Source: Balaenoptera acutorostrata (Eukaryota; Chordata; Mammalia; Artiodactyla; Balaenopteridae). From it: a stretch of DNA of 64,000 nt. This document shows, one piece after another, positions 31,658 through 41,144 of this stretch (position 1 is its first letter; each line of letters opens with the position of its first letter). Where the stretch lies: NCBI RefSeq assembly GCF_949987535.1, contig NC_080078.1, positions 30,772,942-30,836,941 of the forward strand. Reading direction: 5' to 3'. Under the pieces are notes generated by a model. The model was given only the letters and a program-made list of their open reading frames with translations. It did no database searches and had not been told where the DNA came from. A program made the position numbers and the translations under genes.

Positions 31658-32165
31658 TGGAGGGTATTAGTTAACTATTGGTGTATAATAAATTATCTCC
31701 AAACTTACCATTTTGAAACAAGCACCTTTATTTCACAGATTCGGTGGGTCAGGAATTCAGGAGCAACTTAGTCGGGGGATTCTGGTTTGGGGTCTTTCAC
31801 AGGTTGCAGTTATATAAAGACTGGACTGAGGCTGGAAGACCTGTGACCAAGATGGCTCAGTCCAGTGGCAGTGGGCAGGAGGCCTCATTGATTCGCTTTG
31901 AGAACCTCTCCATGGGTCTACTTGAGTGTCCTCATGTTCATGGCAGCTGGGTCCCTCCAGAGTGAGTGATCCAAGAGAGACAGATGGAAGCCACAGTGCT
32001 TTTGTTGATTTCATCTCAGAAACCACCTACTTTCACTTCTGCCGCATTCCATTCATTAGAAATGAATCACTGAGTGCACAGGAGGGGATCAGGCCCCACC
32101 TTTTGAAGGGAGAGGAGTGTAAAAAATTTGTGGACATATTTAAAAACTACCAAATGAGTACTGCA
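31658..32165. mobile_element. Unassigned ancient repeat, probably LTR- or MER-type
   Basis: 'GTATTAGTTAACTATTGGTGTATAATAAATTATC', 'CACAGATTCGGTGGGTCAGGAATTCAGG', 'CTGGGTCCCTCCAGAGTGAGTGATCCAAGAG', 'CTGCCGCATTCCATTCATTAG' and 'GGAGAGGAGTGT' follow a recurring mammalian repeat I cannot name. The two overlapping frames here are not genes. Confidence 0.5.
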
Positions 32166-32274
32166 ACAGAAATTCCATATTGTCTGAGAACAGTTTTCTC
32201 AGGTCAGGGGTAGAATGCATGTTGGGGAACCAACCACAGGTCTGCCATGCTATTACTGTTACTAACATAAACAA

Positions 32275-32605
32275 CCCACTGGAGCGCCCACTGTGTGCAT
32301 CTCATTGTTCTGGGTGCTGAGGCGCACACAGGGATGAGTTAGACATGGACCCTGGTAATTATGGTACAGAGGGAGTATAAGATGTGCTGGAATGACATTA
32401 CAATACAGAAGCTAAATGGGCCCCAGGAGAGGGACAGATAAAGTGCCAGAAGGTGGGTGTAGATCACAGGCGGAAATGGTTTACTTCCAGTGAGCACATT
32501 CGTGGAGAGACTTCATGGAGGAGGTGTGATCTGAACTGAGCTCCACGGAAAAGGTCAGAGTTACACATTCAGCGATGGGGATTGAGATTGGGGAAGAGCA
32601 TGATC
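32275..32605 (-). mobile_element. L2 LINE 3' region
   Basis: 'CATTGTTCTGGGTGCTGAGGCG', 'GTTAGACATGGACCCTGG', 'AGTGAGCACATTCGTGGAGAGACTTCATGGAGGAGG' and 'GAACTGAGCTCCACGG' are reversed L2 landmarks. Confidence 0.72.
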
Positions 32606-32611
32606 ATACCA

Positions 32612-32665
32612 AAGGTGTCAGCTAGCATTTATTGAGCACCTAATAGGTACCACATGCTGTGTGTG

Positions 32666-32696
<31 letters not shown>

Positions 32697-32830
32697 ATCT
32701 TTTAACCCTTATAACACTCCTGGGAGGCAGGCAATATTATCCCCATTTTCCAGATGAAGAAACAAGCTCAGAGATGTTAAAAGTGATCCCCCAGAGGACC
32801 TGTAGGTAGTAAGAGGCCCCACTCAGGTGC
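32612..32830 (-). mobile_element. MIR SINE carrying a (GT)n microsatellite
   Basis: 'GTCAGCTAGCATTTATTGAGCACCTAATAGGTACC', then the GT run, then 'ATAACACTCCTGGGAGGCAGGCAATATTATCCCCATTTTCCAGATGAAGAAAC'. The microsatellite lies in the middle of the MIR. Confidence 0.87.
32659..32698. repeat. (GT)n microsatellite
   Basis: About 18-19 GT units with one GC interruption (GTGTGCGTGTG). Its length is in the range where such tracts are usually polymorphic. Confidence 0.95.
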
Positions 32831-32839
32831 TTGCCTGAG

Positions 32840-33540
32840 GGATAATTGTGTTTCAGAGAACTTGGGGAACAATGTCTTGCCTTAAGAAACTTGGCTATCT
32901 TGTTCAAAGTCAGGCTTTTACATGATAATTTAGCTTTAGGGAGTAGATACAGCAGAGTGAGTAATCTCTTTATAAAAGAATTTGTCATTTTATTGAACCT
33001 TTACTGAAGATTCTCCGTAATTGTCAGGCCACACCCCACCCAGTGCTTTGAAAATATGATTCAAAATTTATTAAGATTAACTTTGCATACCTCTCCCCCT
33101 GGAATTCCTACTCTGCATTATACCTTTTGTAGGCTGGGTTGTTGGAACAATTAGCTTGTAAAAATTCACTTGTAAAACTGGGATAGTCTCATGAAAGAAG
33201 TGAGGTCTTTAAATTTGCTTTTTGTTTATTATAAAAGTGATAAGTTTTATTGAAGTAAAAATTAATTGTTGTTAATTAACACCTGGAACTCCTCCCACTC
33301 AGATAAGCACTGTGTAGGGGAAGTGCACATTGGAGGGAGAGGGGAATGAGTCAGCCGTGGTTACTTTGTCAGGATGGTTTGGTGTCAGGTAGAGGCTGGG
33401 AAGGGCTTACAGGAAGCACAGAGAAAACTCCCCTCCCCAAACCTGAGACGTAAGGGAACGTTACGGCCTGAGATTGCTCCTGCCAAACAGAGTCAGGATG
33501 CCTCACCAGGGGCACTGTGGGACCTCCCAGTCTCCCCCCC
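32840..33540. other. No recognised feature
   Basis: Unique-looking flank of the minisatellite, AT-rich to 33290 and then GC-rich. Confidence 0.4.
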
Positions 33541-33544
33541 CATC

Positions 33545-34500
33545 CACAGCTGCATCCTTCCACAGCGCCATCCCACCACAGCTGCATCCCCTCCACAGCT
33601 GCATCCTCCCCACAGCTGCATCCCCCCCACAGCTGCATCTCCCCACAGCTGCATCCCCCCCCACAGCTGCATCTCCCCACAGCTGCATCTCCCCACAGCT
33701 GCATCTCCCCACAGCTGCATCTCCCCACAGCTGCATCCTCCCCACAGCTGCATCTCCCCACAGCTACATCCTCCCCACAGCTGCATCCCCCCCACAGCTG
33801 CATCCCCCCCACAGCTACATCTCCCCACAGCTGCATGCCCCCCACAGCTGCATCTCCCCACAGCTACATCTCCCCACAGCTGCATCCTCCCCACAGCTGC
33901 ATCTCCCCACAGCTGCATCCTCCCCACAGCTGCATCTCCCCACAGCTGCATCTCCCCACAGCTGCATCCTCCCCACAGCTACATCTCCCCCACAGCTGCA
34001 TCCTCCCCACAGTTGCATCTCCCCCACAGCTGCATCCCTCCCACAGCTGCATCTCCCCACAGCTGCATCCCCCCCACAGCTGCATCCCCCCACAGCTGCA
34101 TCCCCCCACAGCTGCATCCTCCCCACAGCTGCATCCCTCCCACAGCTGTATCCCCCCCACAGCTGCATCCCCCCCACAGCTACATCTCCCCACAGCTGCA
34201 TCCCCCCCACAGCTGCATCCTCCCACAGCTGCATCCCCCCACAGCTGCATCCTCCCACAGCTGCATCCCCCCACAGCTGCATCCCCCCACAGCTGCATCC
34301 CCCCACAGCTGCATCCTCCCACAGCTGCATCCCTCCCACAGCTGTATCCCCCCACAGCTGCATCCTCCCCACAGCTGCATCCCTCCCACAGCTGTATCCC
34401 CCCACAGCTGCATCCCTCCCACAGCTGCATCCTCCCCACAGCTGCATCCTTCCCACAGCTGCATCCCCCCCACAGCTGCATCCTCCCCACAGCTGCATCT
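33545..34500. repeat. C-rich minisatellite, about 59 units of ~16 bp
   Basis: Tandem units of the form CCTCCCCACAGCTGCAT, 14-18 bases long because the C-run varies. I count about 59 ACAGC-type cores in 955 bases. The palindromic CAGCTG core is kept in most units; variants are CAGCTACAT, CAGTTGCAT, CAGCTGTAT and one CAGCGCCAT. The plus strand has almost no G outside the core, so the minus strand has regular G4-6 runs. Stop codons are absent from most frames because the unit contains none, which produces frames of up to 392 codons on the plus strand and 247 on the minus strand; I regard these as repeat artefacts. Confidence 0.97.
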
Positions 34501-34560
34501 TAGTCTCCAGAATGGCTTTTTGAGGAACAGAGGCAGATGTAAAGAGAATTAGAGGCACAA

Positions 34561-34880
34561 ATGTATGAGTGTGTTGTATGTGTATCTGTGTGAGTGTGTG
34601 TGCAAGAATGTGTCGTGTTTTGCCTGTGATATGTGTTTATGTATGCGTCATGTGTGTGGTGTGAATGTGTGTGTTTGTGTGTGAGTGTGTGTGTATTTGT
34701 GAGTCTGTGAGTTTGTGTATACGCTGTAGGTAGGTGTGTGTGGTGTGAATGTGTGTGTTTGTATGTGGGGGGAGCGCATATGGTTTGCCTATGGTGTATG
34801 TGTTTGTGTATGTGTAGTGGGTGTGTGGGTGGTGTGAATGTGTGTGAGTTTGTATGTGTGCTGTGAGTGTGTGGCCTGTG
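34561..34880. repeat. TG-rich degenerate microsatellite tract
   Basis: About 320 bases of alternating TG with scattered A, C and GTTT (GTGTGTGTGAGTGTGTGTG-like). Internal partial duplication: a 'GGTGTGAATGTGTGTGTTTGT'-like block recurs near 34659, 34741 and 34830. The frames on both strands are repeat translations. Confidence 0.9.
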
Positions 34881-35504
34881 GAGCAAGGGCTTCTTTCTCC
34901 TTCAGCCCAGCTCCTCGGCAGCTGAGAGAAGAGACTGATTTCTGTCTGGCGCCGGGTTCTCAGAGCTCTTGGCAGAGACGTTCTCCTCCCGCTGGCCAAG
35001 GAACCAGGAGCTGGGCCCTTGCGCTGACCCCTGGCCCTTCTTCTGGAGGTGCCCCTCCCCTGTCCCTCCAGCCTCTTCCCTCTGCTGCGCTCGGCTTTAG
35101 GGGCCCCAGTGCTCTGTAGGTGGCAGCGTTGGTAAGCCTGGCTCCCATCCTTGCTTCTGGGACCATTAGCTTTAGCAAATGTCTTTAAGACTTAAGCTTT
35201 CTTGCCTTAAAAAAAAAAAAAAAGTCTATCTTTTAAGGTTTAAAAAAGAAAGAAAATAGAAACCTAGAGAGTGTGGTTTTAACAAAACAACATCTGAGAC
35301 CCCGGGGATGGAGAGTGGATTTGGTGCCAGGCTGGAGCGTGAGTCATATATGCTCCTTCTATGTTTGTACATTCTTATTCATATTCACCTTTGAGTGGTG
35401 AGTGTGAGAACAGCTGAGAAAACATGCTGGATTCAGGGAAACCTCTTTAAGTCCCGGCCCCAGGGGGCAGGACCACCCTCTTCCTGTCTCTTTTCCACTC
35501 ACTT
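34881..35504. other. No recognised gene; GC-rich then A-rich
   Basis: 34895-35110 is GC-rich, with short overlapping frames and no recognised domain. A poly(A) run at 35209-35223 and 'AAAAAAGAAAGAAAATAG' follow. Confidence 0.4.
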
Positions 35505-36195
35505 GCTTTTTCATTTACTTGATCCACAAACAGAATGGGAGCCCCCCTCCCAGGCAGGCCCTGTGCTAGCACCAGAGGCACATAATAGAAGTAGACGTGG
35601 TCCAGGCTGATTTGGGGGAGACCCAAAGTAAACGCACAGTGAATTTGCACTGTGAGCGATGTGGTAAAACATGGACATTGCACCATGGAACCTGGAGGAG
35701 GGGCCAGAGAGCCTCCTGGAGGCTCTGCCCTGAGTTTTAAAGGACCAGTTGGAATTATCTAGGCCAGGGGACATTTGGCAATGTCTAGGGACATTTTTGG
35801 TTATCAAAACTGGAGGTGGGGAGGAATTTCTACTAACACCTAGTGGGTAGAGGCCGGGGAGGCTGCCCACCACCCTGCAGGGCACACACAGCCCTGCGCA
35901 AGGCAGGACTATCCCAACCCCGAATGATAGCGGTGCCCTGGTCCAGGCAGAGCAGGAGGGAGAGGCATTCCAGGGAGTGTGGTGGGGACTGAGAAAAGCT
36001 GCAGGATGCTGGGCTTGCCTGGGAGGACGGCTAGGTGGCGGGTGAACTAAGAAATGGGAATTGAGACATTGTCATGTGCAGAATAATGAAGACCCTTGAA
36101 TGCCCTGCTGAGGAGTTTGGACAAGGGGGAGCATTAAAGCGTTTTAAGTGGGGGAGTGCCATGGTCAGATGAGCTTTTTAGAAAGACCAGGCTGC
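35505..36195 (-). mobile_element. L2 LINE region split by MER20
   Basis: 'GGCAGGCCCTGTGCTAGCACCAG' and 'GACCCAAAGTAAACGCACAG', then after MER20 'GGCATTCCAGGGAG', 'AATGAAGACCCTTGAATGCC' and 'GGGGGAGTGCCATGGTCAGATGAGC'. Reversed L2 order. Confidence 0.7.
35757..35945 (+). mobile_element. MER20 element (hAT-Charlie)
   Basis: 'AGGGGACATTTGGCAATGTCTAGGGACATTTTTGG', 'ACACCTAGTGGGTAGAGGCCGGGG', 'CTGCAGGGCACACACAGCCC' and 'CGAATGATAGCGGTGCCC'. Confidence 0.87.
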
Positions 36196-36206
36196 AGACT
36201 GAGAGG

Positions 36207-36285
36207 CAGGTGAGATGGTGCGGGGCAGATGAGATGGTGCGGGGCAGGTGAGATGGTGCGGGCAGGTGAGATGGAGCGGGGCAGG
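36207..36285. repeat. Short tandem repeat, four units of ~19 bp
   Basis: CAGGTGAGATGGTGCGGGG repeats four times with small changes (CAGATGAG, one G lost, GGAGCGGGG). Each unit contains a GGTGAG or GATGAG word. Confidence 0.93.
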
Positions 36286-36289
36286 GCTG

Positions 36290-36734
36290 GGCCTGCGGGG
36301 AGGCAGGGAGTGGAGGCTGTTAATGCAGCCAGCCAGCGGAGAGGCCATCACTGTGTTTCCATAGAAGAGCTTCAAATCCGTTTAGTTAACTCAGTGCGGT
36401 GGAATGTGGTTATGTAACAGGGTTGTTTTTATATTTCATGAAGAAAGCTACGGGAAGAAAAGCCTTGGTGAGATGTGTGTCCAGCGTTTCTCATGGCTAC
36501 CAGTGCCTTTTCATTTAAATTACCTGCCAGGTCAGTGCATTGCATAATGACATGAGCCATTCACTTTTGCTCACCAGAGCAGAATTCTCCAGCAGCCCAA
36601 ATTCTGATGCTTGGATTGGTGACGAGGGACATCTATGAGATGATGTGTCATCAAGGCAAGTGAGTTGTTTTTCTCCACAGTATGCATCCTCCAGGGATCA
36701 GAGGTTACCTGACAGGGTGTCAAGAGTTGCACTG
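36290..36734. other. No recognised feature
   Basis: Unique-looking sequence between the tandem repeat and an LTR. Confidence 0.4.
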
Positions 36735-37205
36735 TGTCCCCCTCCCAAATATATGTAGAAGTCCTTAACCCCCAGGACCTCAGAATGACCTCATATGGAG
36801 ATAGAGTCTTTACAGAGGTGATCAAGTTAAAATAGAGTCATCAGGATGGACCCTAATCCAAAATGAATGGTGTCCTTATAAAAAGGGGAAACTTGGACAC
36901 AGAGTCAGACACATACACAGAGAAGATGATGTGGAGACACTTACAATTTTTTAAATATAGTAAGTGCTAATGTTTTTATTATGGCATAAATGGGAGAGTG
37001 CTATCTGCAAGCCAAGGGACACCGGAGGCTACCAGAAGCTGGGAAAGAGGTATGGAAGAGATTTTTCCTCATAGCTCTCAGAAGGAACCAACCCTGCCAA
37101 CACTGTGATTTTGGACTTTTCACCTCCAGAGCTATGAGAGAATAAAATTCTTCTGTTTAAACCACTCAGTTTGTGGTTCTTTGCCACATCAGTCCTAGGA
37201 ACTGT
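36735..37205 (+). mobile_element. MaLR-type (ERVL) solo LTR
   Basis: 'TATATGTAGAAGTCCTTAACCCCCAGGACCTCAGAATG', 'TTACAGAGGTGATCAAGTTAAAATAGAGTCATCAGG', 'GTGTCCTTATAAAAAGGGG', 'CTCCAGAGCTATGAGAGAATAAAATTC' (AATAAA signal near 37140) and 'CACTCAGTTTGTGGTTCTTTGCC'. The middle (36945-37010) contains diverged or inserted AT-rich sequence. Confidence 0.82.
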
Positions 37206-37394
37206 TTACAATCAGAGTAAGCAGAGTGATTAAAAAGGAGGAGGGCCTCCTGTATTTCAGAGAGACTCTTGATCTCAGTAACACAAGGGAGGGGTTATTA
37301 GTGGGGAACCTAACAACCATTCAGTCACCACTTTCACCTGAAGCAGGAGGCAGAAAGGAAATTAAATTCCACAGAAATCTGTGGATTGCCTAAT

Positions 37395-37490
37395 GCAGTC
37401 GTCCTCAAAGTGTGGTCCCCAGACCAGCAGCATCAGCATCACCTGGCAGGTGGCGCTGAGGGACACTCAAATCTGAGAGTCACTGGCTTA
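37395..37490. mobile_element. MER5-like fragment
   Basis: 'TCCTCAAAGTGTGGTCCCCAGACCAGCAGCATCAGCATCACCTGG' is the start of a hAT-Charlie MER-type element. It is truncated or internally deleted. Confidence 0.65.
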
Positions 37491-37499
37491 GGTGTGGCA

Positions 37500-37860
37500 G
37501 ACCCTGGAGAAGGCAGGGGGTGCTTCGTGGGGGAGGCAACACCTGAGATGTGCCTTGAAGGATGGGTAGGGCTTCGGGAGGAGCCGGGGAAGGACATTTC
37601 GGATGGAGCAGAGGCAGGGAGGTGTGGAAGCATGAGGCTTATTTAGGGGAAATGGAGCAATCTGGTTTGCCCAAGGGGTAGAGTACGTGTACGAAGAGGA
37701 GTGTGAGGAAAAGTAAGTACAGACACACAGTGGGAAGTGAGGAGGAAGCCAAAGGTGTTATGTTGTATGGGATATGAAAGCCAGGATGAGTTGATGCCTA
37801 ATGCGGAGACCTGGCAGGAGTTTCAGGACAGTTACTAGAATGATGCATCCATGTGTGATT
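37500..37860 (-). mobile_element. L2 LINE region
   Basis: 'GAGGCAACACCTGAGATGTGCCTTGAAGGATGGGTAGG' is a reversed L2 landmark, and further L2-like text ('GGAGACCTGGCAGGAGTTTCAGGACAG') follows. Confidence 0.65.
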
Positions 37861-38339
37861 TGTATGCGTGACACTCAAATTGGCTGAACCTTGTTAGGAT
37901 GCTCCCAGCCAGCAAATCACTGAATACTCGACCAGTATTTCTCAAAGTGTGGGCTGCACACTGGTGCTTCTTGAGATGAATGGAGGGGTCACACCAACAC
38001 CAGGTTAAATGGACTGAATCACAGACCCCCTTTTTAGTTATCTTCCAGTTTTCCAGGTTATGTCAAGGGGAGAGTCTTAGCTGGAGGTATCATTTCTCCA
38101 GCACCAGCTTTTCTCCCTTCTTAACAAAATCTCTAAGTAAGTCTCTGGCTAAAGGTTTTCTTCAGGCTCCTGTCCCCGCTAGAATTCACCAGCATTATTT
38201 TGTAATTCATTGTATTTATTTTTGTAGCTGCCTTTATGTCATGATGAATGACACTGGTTTTACGTTTATGGTGCTACAAATAAAGTTATATTTCAAATAA
38301 ATTAAGTGAAAACTAACTTAATTTTTAAAATATTAAGTT
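37861..38339. other. Unassigned, hAT-like start at 37931
   Basis: 'CCAGTATTTCTCAAAGTGTGGGCTGCACACTGGTGC' looks like the end of another hAT-derived repeat. The rest (to 38339) is AT-rich and unassigned. Confidence 0.4.
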
Positions 38340-38585
38340 ACTAATAACAGAGGTGGCTCGCAGATAAGGCAAAAATCACAAAGATGGTTTTGGAATGATG
38401 GAAGCCGGGAAAACACCAGTGTAGAATATGAAAAGAAAAGTGTAAGTGTTAAAGAAGGGCATGGTTGTATGTAAGGAGGGTAAGGTCAAATTATAAGGGT
38501 TTTAGGGTTAGGGTAAGTTTATTCTTCATGCGGAACCACTGAAGATTTTTTTAGAGTGAATGTGATGTGATATCAGCAGTACATA
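38340..38585 (-). mobile_element. Possible L2 remnant
   Basis: 'GAACCACTGAAGATTTTTTTAGAGTGAATGTGATGTGATATCAG' resembles reversed L2 text. The upstream part is too diverged to assign. Confidence 0.4.
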
Positions 38586-38589
38586 CGTG

Positions 38590-38850
38590 CGTCAATGTGT
38601 ACATTTGTGTGTGTCTCTCTCTACACATATATGTGTGAATGTGTCTCTGTGTCTATACATCTGTATATCTCTATATATTTACATGTTTACATATGTGTCT
38701 ATGTAAGTCTCTTATATACATATACATGCATATATACATACATGTTCATGTCTATATATATGCACATCTGTATGTGTAACTATATGTGTGTAAGTATATG
38801 CATATATATATGTGCCTATATATGTATATAAAATTTATGTGTGTATGCAT
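38590..38850. repeat. Alternating purine-pyrimidine microsatellite tract
   Basis: About 260 bases of TG, TA and CA dinucleotides (ATATATGTGTGAATGTG, GTATATATGCACATCTG-like), mostly alternating purine and pyrimidine. Open frames here are repeat translations. Confidence 0.85.
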
Positions 38851-38854
38851 ATGT

Positions 38855-39639
38855 TGGGGATACCTCGAACTTGGGGCTCTTTAAGAATGCCAAGGGCCAA
38901 CAAATCTCCTGAACAGATATTTCAGTTTTCTCTCACCTGGGGCTGTTAAAAGACAAGTGACTCCTTTATCTCTTGACCTTGCGCATTAGCCAGCAAGTCA
39001 TGCTTCTTCTCCCCAGAGCCTGGTTCCGTCATCTCTGAGCCAGTTTTGACCCAAGTTGCTAAGCTCCCCTGATCACCAACCCAGCCTGAAGGCAGAGAAT
39101 GATGGGCCGTTGCCTCTGGGAGCAGTATGACTTGGTCAGATAGCATGTAGAACTGTGTGCCCTTTACTCCAATAATCTCGGCTCTCATGGCAGCCTGGCT
39201 TCGGGAAGCCATCCACCTATGCCGAGGTTCTGGCCCATCCTGCAAGCGCTTCCGGCCAGTGTTGGTTGTTGTGCCTGGGGCAAGAGGAAAAAATAAAAAA
39301 GGGGCAGAAAGTGGACCCATCTGCCTCTGTCTCCTCTCTGCTCAGTGACCCGGCAAGGTGGGAGGAGGAAGATGCCTCCCGTCTGCCTTCCTCATGGTTG
39401 GCCGCTGGGCTGGACAGGGCTGCAGGATGTGCCTGTCTTGGGGGGCAGTGAACAGGCGTGGACTCAGCGCACAGAAGGCTGCGTCAGGAGGAATGGGGGG
39501 TGGGGGGGGACGGAGCTCTGGGGAGGACTGACGGTGGTATCCCCTTAATGCTGGTGGCACATGCCTTCATGTGGCCTGTCTCCCCTCCTGGACTGCACAT
39601 GATGTCTTGTTTACATTTGCATACCTAGCACCTGGCTTA
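38855..39639. other. No recognised gene; L2-like 3' end at 39570-39635
   Basis: GC-moderate unique-looking DNA. Overlapping frames on both strands (for example 38946-39320 minus) show no domain. 'TGGACTGCACATGATGTCTTGTTTACATTTGCATACCTAGCACC' is a sense L2 terminus. Confidence 0.4.
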
Positions 39640-39805
39640 ACAAAAGCAGAGCTTTCATTTCTGAGCAGTTTACATATGGAGTAGATATGACCATCCCCAT
39701 TCATGGATTTGAAAACTGTAGCTTGGAGGGGTTAGGAGACTTGCCCAAAGGCATGAAACCTGTCAGGGGCAGATCACGGTCCTGGTTTAAAGGCCTCTCC
39801 AACCC
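39640..39805 (-). mobile_element. MIR SINE
   Basis: 'GACCATCCCCATTCATGGATTTGAAAACTG' and 'TTAGGAGACTTGCCCAAAGG' in reversed MIR order. Confidence 0.65.
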
Positions 39806-39879
39806 TCTAGTCTCAGTTTTATCCTACCATATCTCCCTATTTATTTTCGTCATTGAATGTGTAGCGCAATTGCCAATTT

Positions 39880-40055
39880 TCTTACGTGTTTAGTGTCTTA
39901 GTGTCTGGCTGTCCACCCAGGCTCTGAGTGCCCCTGTCTCTTGGGTTCACCTTGTATCCCGAGTGCATGAGCGGCCCCATCACAGAGCCAGGGCTCCACA
40001 ATATTTGTTAGCAGAATGAATGAATGAGTGAATGAATGAATGAGTAAGTGAATGA
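39880..40055 (+). mobile_element. L2 3' end with (GAAT)n tail
   Basis: 'AGGCTCTGAGTGCCCCTGTCTC', 'CAGGGCTCCACAATATTTGTTAGC', then GAATGAATGAATGAGTGAATG repeats to 40055, the typical L2 terminal tetranucleotide tail. Confidence 0.65.
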
Positions 40056-40479
40056 TTTGAACCCAGGCCTGTCTGACTAAAGCTTTACTCTGCTGCTCTC
40101 TGCAGAGTTCCATGTGGTAGAATCTTGGTAAATGCTGATGGAATTGACTTACAGCCCAAAGTTGGCATGTCAGGTGAGGGCACCAGGTATATGCACCTGA
40201 GAAGGTCACCAGAACTCATCCATTACAGGTATAAAGATATGCCCAGGAGTGCAGGGAAAACTGCACCCATAGGTGCAGCCCAGCTGGGGCTTCGTGTGTC
40301 CTGGGAGCCTGGTGTGCTGGAGGGCATGACGTGATGATGGGTTCAAGGGACTCCTCACTGGGCAAGGACACTGGATATTGGTCTCTTTCATGCAGGTGGA
40401 GGCCTGATGTTCAGAGTTTCAGCTGGGAGTCAGCAGAACATGTGACGAAATCTTTCTAGGCCTCAGTTTCCTCATTTGT
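40056..40479. other. No recognised feature beyond MIR scraps
   Basis: 'TTTGAACCCAGGCCTGTCTGACTAAAGC' (40057-40084) and 'CTAGGCCTCAGTTTCCTCATTTG' (40457-40479) are MIR words. Otherwise unassigned. Confidence 0.4.
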
Positions 40480-40705
40480 CATTTGTGTGTGACTTTACCG
40501 CTGCTGCAGGATGGTTCAGAGCATGGACTGGAGTTAGAATGCCTGGGTTCACACTCGGAGTTCACCACTTTCTAGTTGTGTGTCTACTGGGAAGTCCTCT
40601 TTCTCCTCCATGCCTCAGTTTCCCCATCTGTACAATGGGGAGACTGATAGGTTGCCAGGGATGAATGTGTTAATTTATATAAAGTACTTAAAATACACAG
40701 TAAAT
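40480..40705 (+). mobile_element. MIR SINE (MIRb-like)
   Basis: 'GGTTCAGAGCATGGACTGGAGTTAGAATGCCTGGGTTC', 'CACTTTCTAGTTGTGTG', 'CATGCCTCAGTTTCCCCATCTGTACAATGGGG', 'ACAGTAAATGCCC'. Nearly complete. Confidence 0.92.
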
Positions 40706-40753
40706 GCCCAACTTGCTGGTTTGATGAGAAGATCCTGTGAGATACTGACTTTT

Positions 40754-40859
40754 TTTTTGAATTTTTGAATTTTATTTTATTTATTTTTTTATACAGCAGG
40801 TTCTTATTAGTTATCCATTTTATACATATTAGTGTACATATGTCAATCCCAATCTCCCA
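40754..40859 (-). mobile_element. Extremely 5'-truncated L1, 106 bp, with 14-bp target-site duplication
   Basis: Antisense L1 3' terminus only: TTATACAGCAGGTTCTTATTAG-type text, 'TACATATTAGTGTACATATG' and 'CAATCCCAATCTCCC', matching in reverse the end of the L1 at 29532-30151. Perfect repeats AGATACTGACTTTT lie at 40740-40753 and 40860-40873. Confidence 0.93.
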
Positions 40860-40873
40860 AGATACTGACTTTT

Positions 40874-41144
40874 AATAGTGCAAAAGGCTACTAAAGAAAC
40901 TCAGCAGACATGGTATCTGGATTAAAATGTCTGTGGAAGGTTTCGAATTCAATGGATCAGATGAGAGACCTAGAGGTGGGCAGGCCCGAGTACTTAAACA
41001 ACCACTTAATTTGTACAGATTGTGCGCATTTCTATTTACGAAGCATCATCATAATTTATCTCATGGAGGCCTTCCATCCCTATGCTGTAGCTGTCATTGC
41101 CCGAGGCTCAGAAAGCTTTAAGTAGCTTATTTGAAAGTCATGTT
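40874..41144 (-). mobile_element. MIR-like remnant (41020-41130) in unassigned DNA
   Basis: 'ATCATAATTTATCTCATGGAGGCC' and 'CATTGCCCGAGGCTCAGAAAGC' fit a decayed antisense MIR. The rest is unassigned. Confidence 0.45.

Noticed and set aside
33545..34500. CRISPR array
   Set aside because: Units are directly adjacent with no unique spacers, in a mammalian genomic setting.
33374..34552. 392-codon plus-strand frame as a repeat protein gene
   Set aside because: The frame follows a tandem repeat that lacks stop codons in several frames on both strands, so it has no independent coding evidence.
38500..38515. Interstitial telomeric repeat
   Set aside because: Only about two TTAGGG-like units are present, too short to mean a fusion or telomere relic.
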